Shown here in pieces: positions 7,169-14,661 of a stretch of DNA of 17,130 nucleotides. Both the position numbers and the translations under genes were made by a program. The number at the start of each line of letters is the position of its first letter. The stretch's first letter is position 1. This DNA comes from Akkermansiaceae bacterium UBA4589. Lineage in GTDB: Bacteria; Verrucomicrobiota; Verrucomicrobiia; Verrucomicrobiales; Akkermansiaceae. Where the stretch lies: positions 1 through 17,130 of the forward strand of contig DGJT01000001.1 in NCBI GenBank assembly GCA_002387565.1. Reading direction: 5' to 3'. A model generated the notes under the pieces. The model was given only the letters and a program-made list of their open reading frames with translations, ran no database searches and had not been told where the DNA came from.

Positions 7169-8287
7169 TTAAGAAGCTGTTTGTTTGAGCTCTTTTTTGA
7201 CCTTTTTCCAAAAAGCAAAAAACGAAGGGTAGTACCCCGTCACACTTGACATCCAGTCTCTGCGCTCTTGTTGCCCTAGGTAATGTTGATTGAGAGGGTG
7301 CTCTTTGTATTTAATAAGCTCAGTTTCTAGGTGGTGTTTACTCACTAAATCGGCAAAATTGCCTACATAAACCTGAATATCAGGAATATTTTCTGCTAAA
7401 CTCAGCATAAAGTCGATACACTGTTGGCTAACTGGGTATTGGGCAAAATGCTCTGGTTCAATAAGTAAGATTCGATTAGCGCTCAATTCACTGTGCCACA
7501 TAGGGTCAAGGTTGTAATAGTTGTAAATTAAGCTTGGTTTGAGATTATCGATGACCAAAGGCTGAGTCATTGGAGGTAATGGGGTCTCTAATTCAGGGAT
7601 TGTGGTGAGCTCTAACTCATTAGGGCAGCTAATAGTAGCTAATTTTTCATAACTGATATCAAGGTATGAGCCTGTTTGTGCCGTTTGAGATGAATGGGTG
7701 TATTTATTGATGTTTTGTTGATTGGCTATGTAGGTTTTATGACTATTACTCCCAGCGACCCACTGCCAACTCAGGGCATTACTCGCCCAATCGCCATCGA
7801 GCAAGTGGTAATACATCCATTGTGCAGGCTTGTACCAATGGCTACCGCTCACGTGACAACTGAGCATAGCCGTATACATACGTAGATGGTTATGCATGTA
7901 ACCCGTAGTATAAAGCTCTTGTATAGCTGAATCTATAGCATCAATCCCTGTTTTAGCCGTGATAATAGACTCACTGAGCTCTTGATGCGTGACTCTGGGC
8001 TGTGGGCGCTTTAAATCTTGGTTAATTAGAGAGCCTTTCGCTATCCAAATTTGTTGCCAGTAGTCTCTCCATGCCAGTTCTTGGACAAATTTCTCAACGC
8101 TAGAGTCCGCATAACCCATTTTAACAACCGCTTGATACACTTGACGTGTAGAAATAACACCTCGCGAGATATAAGGTGAGAGGTAAGTCACATCACCATC
8201 TATAAAATTACGGTTTTTGCCGTAAGCAACAGGCTTAATGGCTGCAATCCTATCTAAAATAGCACTGTACTGAGTGGGGAACTTCAT
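7169..8287 (-). CDS. Photolyase-like protein with N-terminal FAD domain and C-terminal alpha/beta domain
   Basis: This 372-residue protein starts directly with the photolyase FAD-binding domain. Recognisable blocks are TYLSPYISRGVIS (34-46), KFVQELAWRDYWQ (66-78), TGIDAIDSAIQELYTTGYMHNHLRM (113-137) and DGDWASNALSWQWVAGS (164-180), the flavin-contact block, with Asn and the WQW motif intact. There is no N-terminal antenna domain. After a linker, residues about 245-372 look like a small alpha/beta domain: SLIYNYYNLDPMWH (252-265), a strand RILLIEP and helix IDFMLSLAENI, then strand IQVYVGNF. That order resembles the opening of the antenna domain moved to the C-terminus. The start overlaps the preceding flavin-reductase stop as ATGA, implying coupled translation. 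Repair activity is plausible because the flavin pocket is conserved; the substrate is unknown. Confidence 0.83.
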   Translation of the reverse strand: MKFPTQYSAILDRIAAIKPVAYGKNRNFIDGDVTYLSPYISRGVISTRQVYQAVVKMGYADSSVEKFVQELAWRDYWQQIWIAKGSLINQDLKRPQPRVTHQELSESIITAKTGIDAIDSAIQELYTTGYMHNHLRMYTAMLSCHVSGSHWYKPAQWMYYHLLDGDWASNALSWQWVAGSNSHKTYIANQQNINKYTHSSQTAQTGSYLDISYEKLATISCPNELELTTIPELETPLPPMTQPLVIDNLKPSLIYNYYNLDPMWHSELSANRILLIEPEHFAQYPVSQQCIDFMLSLAENIPDIQVYVGNFADLVSKHHLETELIKYKEHPLNQHYLGQQERRDWMSSVTGYYPSFFAFWKKVKKELKQTAS

Positions 8288-8760
8288 AAAATAATCTTGG
8301 CATCTATTAAATCTTGGAACATGAGGATATTCTGCTCAGACAAGGTTTGGTACTGAGTAGTTGTAAAATAGAAAAGCTCATGATCACCACCTGTATTAAC
8401 TCTATCTATCAGCTCTAGCTTTAAATAAGCGCAGGCATTGGCTAATACAGCGTAGTCCTTCCAATAATCTAAGTGTAGGTGCTTTTCTAACCATGCTTGC
8501 TTATCAATTTTTAATCCAGATTGCTTACCTAGCTTGCGAACTAAGCTCATTTGATCTTGGTGGAGTAATTGCAAGACACAGGTCGGTTGTACCTCTAGAT
8601 TAACCAATGTTTGAGTGTCGTAATAAACAGCTACCGCGTACTGCTTAGGTTGCATGCTAATCGCTGTCACATAGGTACAGATATTCATGTTTAGCCTACC
8701 TTTAGCGTAAGTAGCTAGGCTGTAGACTGGGCTATTTACAATATTCCAAGGGCGACGCAT
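8284..8760 (-). CDS. Small flavin reductase-like FMN-binding protein
   Basis: A 158-residue protein resembling the flavin reductase-like, FMN-binding split-barrel family. It opens RPWNIVNSPVYSLATY (3-18) and continues with NMNICTYVTAIS (24-35) and QYAVAVYYDTQTL (40-52), the strand pattern by which I recognise the fold. Family members bind FMN and reduce free flavin with NAD(P)H or use it as a prosthetic group. Placement directly before a photolyase, with an ATGA start/stop overlap, suggests that it serves reduced flavin to the photolyases or keeps their FAD reduced in the dark; that is inference. I recall similar pairs beside photolyase genes in marine bacteria but cannot verify this here. 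Confidence 0.68.
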   Translation of the reverse strand: MRRPWNIVNSPVYSLATYAKGRLNMNICTYVTAISMQPKQYAVAVYYDTQTLVNLEVQPTCVLQLLHQDQMSLVRKLGKQSGLKIDKQAWLEKHLHLDYWKDYAVLANACAYLKLELIDRVNTGGDHELFYFTTTQYQTLSEQNILMFQDLIDAKIIL

Positions 8761-8791
8761 CTTATGTGTTGAAGGCTAGATTCTTATTATT

Positions 8792-9484
8792 CTAACCTTT
8801 GATAGCTGTCATACCGCCATCAACGTGCAAGATTTCACCTGTCATCCAAGAAGATTGCTCAGATAGCAAGAATAGCGCAGCATTAGCCATATCTTGGGCT
8901 GTACCTAAACGCTTAAGCGGGTATTTAGAGCCCATAGCCTCGCGTTTGGCATCATTATCGAGGAATTTAGCTGCTAATGGGGTATCTGTAAGTGCAGGAG
9001 CAATAGCGTTAAATCTCACAGTAGGAGCAAATTCAGCAGCTAGAGCTCTAGTTAAACCCTCAATAGCGCCTTTTGAAGCTGAAACTTGTGAATGAAAGTT
9101 AAAGCCAGATTGCATAGCCACCGTAGAAAACAAGACTACAGAAGCGTTAGATGATTTTTTAAGTGCCGGTAAGGCGGCTTGGATGATTTTGACGGCTCCA
9201 ACCACTTGTAAGTTATAATCAGCGGTAAAGTCCTCAGGCTTGATGCGGTTAAAAGGAGCTAAATTAATACTACCAGGGCAATAAACCAAGCCATCTAAGT
9301 CATCAGGGATGAAATCAGTCTCAAAATCACTGGTGACATCTAGAGGTAAGTAGGTGATATTATCGTTATTCTCTGATGACGTTTGATTATAAGTAGCTAT
9401 GACTTGGTGGCCTGATGAGGCTAATTGCTCTGTTATAGCTCTGCCCATGCCTGTTGAACCGCCAATAATTAGGTATTTTTTCAT
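8792..9484 (-). CDS. SDR-family oxidoreductase lacking the catalytic tyrosine
   Basis: This 230-residue protein has the classical short-chain dehydrogenase fold. The nucleotide-binding loop is GGSTGMG at 8-14, a variant of TGxxxGxG; the NNAG position reads CPGS (69-72); the strand ending in S120 supplies the usual catalytic Ser; and the PxxTxT-like region APALTDTPLA follows the NAIAP strand. The active-site YxxxK reads VSASK, with K138 present but the Tyr replaced by V134. Dehydrogenase activity is therefore doubtful, and the protein may bind NAD(P)(H) or flavin without classical catalysis. The C-terminal GEILHVDGGMT block is intact. It sits 31 bases before the flavin-reductase gene and 44 bases after the Fic-like gene in the leftward operon. 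SDR genes near photolyases with the same lost Tyr are something I recall, unverified. Confidence 0.82.
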   Translation of the reverse strand: MKKYLIIGGSTGMGRAITEQLASSGHQVIATYNQTSSENNDNITYLPLDVTSDFETDFIPDDLDGLVYCPGSINLAPFNRIKPEDFTADYNLQVVGAVKIIQAALPALKKSSNASVVLFSTVAMQSGFNFHSQVSASKGAIEGLTRALAAEFAPTVRFNAIAPALTDTPLAAKFLDNDAKREAMGSKYPLKRLGTAQDMANAALFLLSEQSSWMTGEILHVDGGMTAIKG

Positions 9485-9528
9485 GATAAATAGATAAATA
9501 AGTAGTTAAATAACAAACGTTACTCAAC

Positions 9529-10620
9529 CTAGATTAAGTCTTGATAATTGGACCCTAATTCATACTTTTTCGATTTAAGCGCTTCACCATGGGATATGAT
9601 AAATCCTTGTTTGAGCCATTCTTGGCAATAATTCAGCGCCGTACGACGGTGTACACCCAATAAATCAGCCATTTCTTTAGTCGTCACAAAGCGGCTTTTA
9701 GCAAATAGGCCCAATACTTTGCGTTGCTTGCTGTCTAGAGCTTTGAGGACGACTTTTTTGTGCTCTCCCGTTGATTTGCTTAATTGTAATACCTCAATTG
9801 CGCTCAAAGCTAGAGTAGAACTGATGGCTCGTGTGTAGTACTCAATCCAAGCAGTGAGGTTAATTTGGTTTAAATCTAACTCATAAGAGCCATAACTACC
9901 TATTTTAAGCGGCTTTAGGCTTTCTTGGTAATGTGTGTGCCAATATTCGTTAAAGCAGCAGAAAAACGCAGAATTAACGCCTATTTTTTTGAACAGGTAA
10001 TAAGGCATAAGGCGCGCCACTGATTCTGCACAGCCAAAATCATCAAAATAAGGTTGTATATGTACCCATTGGTAATGAGCTATAGCCATGATAACAACAG
10101 GGTGTAGCTTCTGCTTGCTGATCTGCTCATTCATCCATTCAACCCAATCCATTAGATAAGAGTTGATTCTACTATGTTCAGCAGGGAAATAATCTAACTC
10201 TTTAGATAGTGGATTTACAATGGTGCTAGCCCCATTACGATAAGGCACTGTCGCTTGCTGAGCGTACTGGCTCCAGCTATGGAGCTCCTTTAACTCTTCG
10301 ATAGTGACTAGCTTTTCTAAAGGCTGATAATAGATTTGTTCAATACTCCAATGGTAGGCTTGCAAGCGTTTATATTGACTATGCGAGTCATCGAGCTCGA
10401 TATTTCCACTCGTTAAACGCTCGATATTAGCAAGAGAAAGAGGGGTGTCACGCAATTGAGCCTCGTAATAGGTACTTAATACGGCCTTTTTTTTGAATAA
10501 ATCTTGTGCAGCTGTTTCTGGTAATTGCAGTTCTTTGAGCCAATCCAAACTCGCATCAATCAAATCTAATTGTGATTTGATGCTGTTACTTTCTTGGAAA
10601 TAAGGATTAAAGCCACTCAT
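9529..10620 (-). CDS. Degenerate Fic-domain protein with C-terminal winged-helix-like segment
   Basis: This 363-residue protein follows the layout of a class II Fic protein. It has an N-terminal helical part with an inhibitory-motif-like segment LSTYYEA (48-54; S49...E53, compare [S/T]xxxE[G/N]), a helical Fic core, and a C-terminal DNA-binding-like segment FVTTKEMADLLGVHRRTALNYCQEWLKQGFI (311-341) that reads as helix-turn-helix plus wing. The Fic active-site loop, normally HPFxDGNGRxxR, reads QPYFDDFGCAESVAR (189-203). The catalytic His is Gln189 and the phosphate-binding GNGR is gone, although the preceding AHYQWVHI and following RLMPYYLFKK helices are well kept. AMP transfer is therefore not expected. 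It is the first gene of the leftward photolyase operon and is divergent from cysJIH, so a transcriptional regulator role is the simplest inference. Confidence 0.75.
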   Translation of the reverse strand: MSGFNPYFQESNSIKSQLDLIDASLDWLKELQLPETAAQDLFKKKAVLSTYYEAQLRDTPLSLANIERLTSGNIELDDSHSQYKRLQAYHWSIEQIYYQPLEKLVTIEELKELHSWSQYAQQATVPYRNGASTIVNPLSKELDYFPAEHSRINSYLMDWVEWMNEQISKQKLHPVVIMAIAHYQWVHIQPYFDDFGCAESVARLMPYYLFKKIGVNSAFFCCFNEYWHTHYQESLKPLKIGSYGSYELDLNQINLTAWIEYYTRAISSTLALSAIEVLQLSKSTGEHKKVVLKALDSKQRKVLGLFAKSRFVTTKEMADLLGVHRRTALNYCQEWLKQGFIISHGEALKSKKYELGSNYQDLI

Positions 10621-10670
10621 GCTTTTAATCTAGCAGAGTAGGGGGAACATGTCCATATTTATCACATTTT

Positions 10671-10934
10671 TTCTATTAAAGCTAAAAGCTTTCTATTAAA
10701 ATTACTTTCTAATAAAATAAAAACAATTAAAACTATATAAAGTAATGATTATTTGATTATTTTAATGGAATATTTAAATGTATATTCCATATATTAAATT
10801 CTAATAAATAGGTGTTTATTTCGCATAAAATTCTAATTAATAAAATTTAATAGAATTTGTAATTTAGGTTGAAATTGATAATTTCTTTATGTTTTTATTA
10901 GAATTATTTATATGGAATTTTCCTTTCCAATAAA
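10671..10934. repeat. Cluster of nine TTCYAWTAAA-like motifs (candidate operators)
   Basis: Plus-orientation copies: TTCTATTAAA at 10671-10680 and 10691-10700, TTCTAATAAA at 10707-10716 and 10799-10808, TTCTAATTAA at 10831-10840, and TTCCAATAAA at 10925-10934. Minus-orientation copies read TTTAATGGAA at 10761-10770, TTTAATAGAA at 10846-10855 and TTTATTAGAA at 10894-10903. Spacing between the first three starts is 20 and 16 bases. In an A/T-rich region some matches are expected by chance, but TTCTA/TAGAA with a fixed A/T tail recurring nine times in 264 bases is striking. A multi-site operator for a dimeric regulator is the simplest reading. Confidence 0.55.
10765..10790. promoter_or_regulatory. 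9-bp inverted repeat, possible operator
   Basis: ATGGAATAT (10765-10773) and ATATTCCAT (10782-10790) form perfect arms separated by eight bases. The dyad overlaps a degenerate copy of the TTCYAWTAAA motif and lies near the middle of the divergent region. It is compatible with binding of a dimeric regulator; the binding protein is unknown. Confidence 0.4.
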
Positions 10935-10998
10935 AATAAGTCTTTCACTTTATTGCTTAATCATTACTTAGTTTGTAATGTTAGTAGTATTTAAGTGC

Positions 10999-11029
10999 TT
11001 GACAAAAACGCTAAAACGGCTATTAATAT
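10999..11029 (+). promoter_or_regulatory. Likely sigma70-type promoter of cysJIH
   Basis: A perfect -35 consensus TTGACA (10999-11004) is followed after 16 bases by TATTAAT (-10 TATTAA at 11021-11026); TAATAT at 11024-11029 is an alternative. Transcription would start near 11033-11036, giving a leader of about 15 bases before the ATG at 11050. It lies inside the upstream extension of the cysJ frame, which argues against that extension being coding. Confidence 0.5.
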
Positions 11030-11049
11030 GGCTCGATTTTACTACTATT

Positions 11050-12837
11050 ATGTCTAGTTTACCTCCTACATCTCCTTTTAGTCCTGAGATTAAGTCTCAT
11101 ATAGAGGCGCTAATTAGCCAACTATCAACTGAACAGAAGTTTTGGTTGAGCGGCTTTCTAGCAAGCATGCCTGCTGGTTCAGGTGCTGCAACTCCTGCTG
11201 CGTCTACTGAAAAAACACCAATCACTGTGCTTTATGGCACAGAATCAGGTAACGCAGAAAGTCTCGCTGACAGAGCGGCAAAAACAGCTAAACAAAAAGG
11301 TTTCAAGCCAACTGTAGTGAATATGTCTGATATCAGCCCTAAAGAGCTTGAAAAATCTAAGAACCTATTAGTGCTTGTAAGTACTTGGGGTGATGGTGAT
11401 CCACCTGAGGCTGCTGAGGAATTTTGCGCTAGCTTATTTAAAGATAGTTTTGATTACTCTAAGCTCAATTTCAGTGTTTGTGCATTAGGTGACACTTCTT
11501 ACGAACTCTTTTGTGCCACAGGATTAGGCGTAGATAAACGTCTTGAAGAACTTGGTGGCACACGCCTTAGTGATTGTGCGACTTGTGATGTTGATTTTGA
11601 AGAAGAATATGAAGCTTGGTCTACCAAGGTATGGGATGTGCTCGCCTCACAAGCTACAGCGGTAGCTCCTGCGGCTGAATTTAGCCTGCCTACAGGCTTT
11701 GGTGCAGCTACTGTCTATGACAAGAAGAATCCTTTCCCTGCTGAGCTTACAGACAAAGTGCTCTTAAACTCTCCTCAATCAGAAAAAGAGACGTGGCATT
11801 ACGAAATTTCACTCGAAGGTTCAGGCCTCACTTACGAAGTAGGTGATGCATTGGCTGTGATTCCTCACAATGACAAAGCCATGGTTGATGCTGTACTCGC
11901 GGCAACAGGGCTTAAGTTTGATGAGCCAGTTACCCTTAAGAAAGCAGGTGATTGCACTTTGGAAGTCGCACTCACTCAGCATTTAGACATCACAGCCCTT
12001 TCTAAAAATGTGGTTAAAAAGTATCAAGCGCTTACTGGTTCTGCTGAATTAGAGGTTTTACTCAGTGATGCCAGCAAGGATAAGTACCGTGAATTTGTGG
12101 ATGGTAGAGAAATCATTGATTTATTAGAGCTCTACCCATCTGACGCTATCACAGCCCAAGGCTTAGTAGATGTGTTCCGTGGTCTTCCTCCTCGCTTGTA
12201 TTCTATTGCTTCTAGTATCAAGGCTCATCCAGATGAAGTTCATCTTACTGTAGCCTCAGTACGTTACGAAACCCAAGGCAAAGAGCGTAAGGGTGTAGCC
12301 TCTACCTTCCTTGCTGACGATTTAAACGTCGGTGACAAGGTTTCTGTCTATGTGCATACCAACAAGAACTTTAGACTACCTACAGACAATAATGCTCCTA
12401 TGATCATGGTTGGACCTGGTACAGGTGTGGCTCCATTCAGAGCTTTTGTCGAAGAGCGTGCTGAAATCGGTGCAGAAGGCAAGAACTGGCTTATTTTTGG
12501 AGATCAACGCTACTTGCATGACTTCCTCTATCAGCTTGAGTGGCAAGATGCCCTTAAATCAGGTAGCTTGAGCAGACTTGATGTGGCTTTCTCTCGTGAT
12601 CAACCTAATAAGCGTTATGTGCAACACGTGATGCTTGAGCAGGCAGCTGATATTTATGCTTACTTGCAAGAGGGTGGTTATTTCTACGTCTGTGGTGATG
12701 CTTCACGCATGGCCGACGATGTGCATAACGCACTCTTACAAATTGTAGAGCAAGAGGGCAAACTCAGCGCAGAGCAAGCAGCCGAATACCTCTCTCAACT
12801 CAAAAAAGACAAGCGTTACCAACGTGACGTCTATTAA
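11050..12837 (+). CDS. cysJ: NADPH-sulfite reductase flavoprotein subunit CysJ
   Basis: CysJ takes electrons from NADPH through FAD and FMN and passes them to CysI for the six-electron reduction of sulfite to sulfide. The 595-residue product matches the family length of about 600. In order it has an N-terminal helical lead with FWLSGFLASM, a flavodoxin domain with LYGTESGNAE at 61-70, an FAD domain with RLYSIASS at 382-389, the NADPH-binding VGPGTGVAPFRAF starting at 454, the YVCGDASRM segment with C548, and the C-terminal aromatic Tyr at the very end (KRYQRDVY). The frame is open back to an ATG at 10978, but the ATG at 11050 gives the usual CysJ N-terminus and lies just after a strong promoter, so I chose it. 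A 52-base gap separates it from cysI. Confidence 0.93.
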   Translation: MSSLPPTSPFSPEIKSHIEALISQLSTEQKFWLSGFLASMPAGSGAATPAASTEKTPITVLYGTESGNAESLADRAAKTAKQKGFKPTVVNMSDISPKELEKSKNLLVLVSTWGDGDPPEAAEEFCASLFKDSFDYSKLNFSVCALGDTSYELFCATGLGVDKRLEELGGTRLSDCATCDVDFEEEYEAWSTKVWDVLASQATAVAPAAEFSLPTGFGAATVYDKKNPFPAELTDKVLLNSPQSEKETWHYEISLEGSGLTYEVGDALAVIPHNDKAMVDAVLAATGLKFDEPVTLKKAGDCTLEVALTQHLDITALSKNVVKKYQALTGSAELEVLLSDASKDKYREFVDGREIIDLLELYPSDAITAQGLVDVFRGLPPRLYSIASSIKAHPDEVHLTVASVRYETQGKERKGVASTFLADDLNVGDKVSVYVHTNKNFRLPTDNNAPMIMVGPGTGVAPFRAFVEERAEIGAEGKNWLIFGDQRYLHDFLYQLEWQDALKSGSLSRLDVAFSRDQPNKRYVQHVMLEQAADIYAYLQEGGYFYVCGDASRMADDVHNALLQIVEQEGKLSAEQAAEYLSQLKKDKRYQRDVY

Positions 12838-12889
12838 TCCTTTCAAAAATAACAACCTAAATTCCTAAAACCTTTACTTTATTTCTATT

Positions 12890-14614
12890 ATGTCAGAAGA
12901 AATTAAATTAGCTGCTAATGAGTATATTAAAACTCGTAGTGATTATCTACGTGGTACTCTAGCAGAAGAGCTCAGCGACTTGAGCACAGGCGCTATCACT
13001 GAAGACAGTCAACAATTGATTAAATTCCATGGTTCTTACATGCAAGACGACCGTGATATGCGTCCTACTCGCCGTAAGCACAAGTTAGACAAGGCTTACA
13101 GCTTCATGATTCGTATCCGTGTTCCAGGTGGTGTATCTACATCTGCACAGTGGATTGAAATGGACAGATTGGCTGATACTTACGGTAATCAAGACTTTAA
13201 ACTCACAACCCGTCAGGCTTATCAGCTCCACGGCATCATCAAATCTAACCTTAAACAAACGATTAAGGATATTAACTCAGTAGCGATGGACACCATTGCT
13301 GCCTGTGGTGATGTGAACCGTAACGTGATGTGTACGCCTAACCCTTATTTATCTGAGGTACACGCTACATCATTGAAAATTTCTCAAGATATCAGTGATC
13401 ATTTGACGCCACAAACTGGGGCTTATCACGAAATCTGGCTTGATGGTGAAAAAGTAGAGAGCTCAAAAGAAGAAGTAGAGCCTATCTACGGCAAAACTTA
13501 CCTACCACGTAAATTCAAAATCGCCGTGGCTGTGCCTCCGCATAATGACGTAGACATCTACGCCAACGACCTTTCATTTATCGCTATTGAAAAAGACGGC
13601 AAGTGCATCGGCTTCAATGTCGCTGTAGGTGGTGGTATGGGTACGACTCATGGTGATGTTAAAACATTCCCACGTGCTGCTGACATCATTGGTTTTTGTA
13701 CAGTAGAACAAGCGGTAGACGTCGCTGAAAAAGTAGTGCTCGTCCAACGTGACTTTGGTTGTCGTACAGAGCGTAAGCACGCTCGTCTCAAGTACACAGT
13801 AGAGGATTACGGTGCTGATTGGTTCAGAGCCAAGACGGAGGAATACCTCGGCTACAAGCTTGAAGACGAAAAACCTTACGAATTTACCAGTAACGGTGAT
13901 ACTTACGGTTGGATGAAAGATGACAGCGGTAATTACCATTTCTGTTTCTTCATCGAAGGTGGACGTGTTATCGACACTCCTAATTATCAGCTTAAAACTG
14001 GTCTTTTAGAAATCGCCAAGGCCCATGCAGATATTGAATTTAGACTTACAGCTAACCAAAACGTGCTTATTTCTAATATCGACGAAGCTAAAAAAGCTCA
14101 GATTCAAACCCTTATCGATCAATACAAACTCGAAGATGGTAGTACACACACAGCATTACGCCGTTCAGCTATTGCTTGTGTGGCTCTGCCAACTTGTGCC
14201 TTAGCCCTTGCTGAGAGTGAGCGTTACTTACCAGGTCTTATTGACAAGTTTGATCCTATTCTCAAGCGTCTTGGCTTAGAAGATGAATCTATCACGATTA
14301 GAATGACAGGTTGCCCTAACGGTTGTGGTCGTCCATTCTTAGGTGAAATCGCCTTTGTCGGACGTGGACCAGACAAGTACAACGTCTACCTTGGTGCAGG
14401 ACATGATGGTCAACGCTTGAACAAACTCTACCGTGAGGCAGTTCCTGGTGATGACATTATCCCTCTCATCGAGCCATTACTCGAGGATTATGCCGCAGAG
14501 AAAGAAGAAGGTGAGCACTTTGGTGACTTTGTGATTCGTAAGAACTACATCGCTGCCACACTTAGAGGTGCTGACTTCCATGACAATATCGCTCCAGAAG
14601 CCTTTGCTAAATAA
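12890..14614 (+). CDS. cysI: NADPH-sulfite reductase hemoprotein subunit CysI
   Basis: CysI is the siroheme and 4Fe-4S subunit that reduces sulfite to sulfide with electrons from CysJ. At 574 residues it is close to the E. coli length of about 570. The cluster and siroheme ligands are visible as C430 and C436 (CVALPTC) and C475 and C479 (GCPNGCGRP), matching the family's CX5C and CX3C pattern. The N-terminal half has the substrate- and siroheme-binding blocks KFHGSYMQDDRD, FMIRIRVPGG, TTRQAYQLHG and GDVNRNV. The GRGPDKYNVYLGAG segment near the C-terminus is also typical. No siroheme synthase gene (cysG) is in the window. It is the middle gene of cysJIH, with 47 bases before cysH. Confidence 0.96.
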   Translation: MSEEIKLAANEYIKTRSDYLRGTLAEELSDLSTGAITEDSQQLIKFHGSYMQDDRDMRPTRRKHKLDKAYSFMIRIRVPGGVSTSAQWIEMDRLADTYGNQDFKLTTRQAYQLHGIIKSNLKQTIKDINSVAMDTIAACGDVNRNVMCTPNPYLSEVHATSLKISQDISDHLTPQTGAYHEIWLDGEKVESSKEEVEPIYGKTYLPRKFKIAVAVPPHNDVDIYANDLSFIAIEKDGKCIGFNVAVGGGMGTTHGDVKTFPRAADIIGFCTVEQAVDVAEKVVLVQRDFGCRTERKHARLKYTVEDYGADWFRAKTEEYLGYKLEDEKPYEFTSNGDTYGWMKDDSGNYHFCFFIEGGRVIDTPNYQLKTGLLEIAKAHADIEFRLTANQNVLISNIDEAKKAQIQTLIDQYKLEDGSTHTALRRSAIACVALPTCALALAESERYLPGLIDKFDPILKRLGLEDESITIRMTGCPNGCGRPFLGEIAFVGRGPDKYNVYLGAGHDGQRLNKLYREAVPGDDIIPLIEPLLEDYAAEKEEGEHFGDFVIRKNYIAATLRGADFHDNIAPEAFAK

Positions 14615-14661
14615 AAGCCTCTAGCCTAGCTACAGCTATTCCTAGCTCTTTCAACTCTTTT

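Larger units (their letters stand above)
10621..11049. other. A/T-rich divergent intergenic region
   Basis: These 429 bases separate the Fic-like gene (leftward) from cysJ (rightward) and contain no convincing gene. The stretch from about 10660 to 10940 is very A/T-rich and holds the repeated TTCYAWTAAA motif, a 9-bp inverted repeat and a short palindrome AAAGCTAAAAGCTTT (10678-10692). The right end carries the likely cysJ promoter. The whole region looks like a shared regulatory region for both operons. Confidence 0.7.

Noticed and set aside
7149..7211. N-terminal extension of the middle photolyase
   Set aside because: It overlaps the 3' end of the upstream gene by 43 bases and does not resemble a photolyase N-terminus; the ATG at 7148 is favoured.
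9529..10620. Active Fic AMP-transferase toxin of a toxin-antitoxin pair
   Set aside because: The catalytic His and the GNGR site are absent, and no small antitoxin gene is adjacent.
10978..11049. N-terminal extension of CysJ (24 residues)
   Set aside because: It contains a likely promoter, is basic and unlike CysJ N-termini, and the ATG at 11050 gives the normal family length.
13574..13939. Antisense frame of 121 residues within cysI
   Set aside because: It lies wholly opposite a well-supported gene and has no family resemblance; a shadow of the cysI codon pattern.
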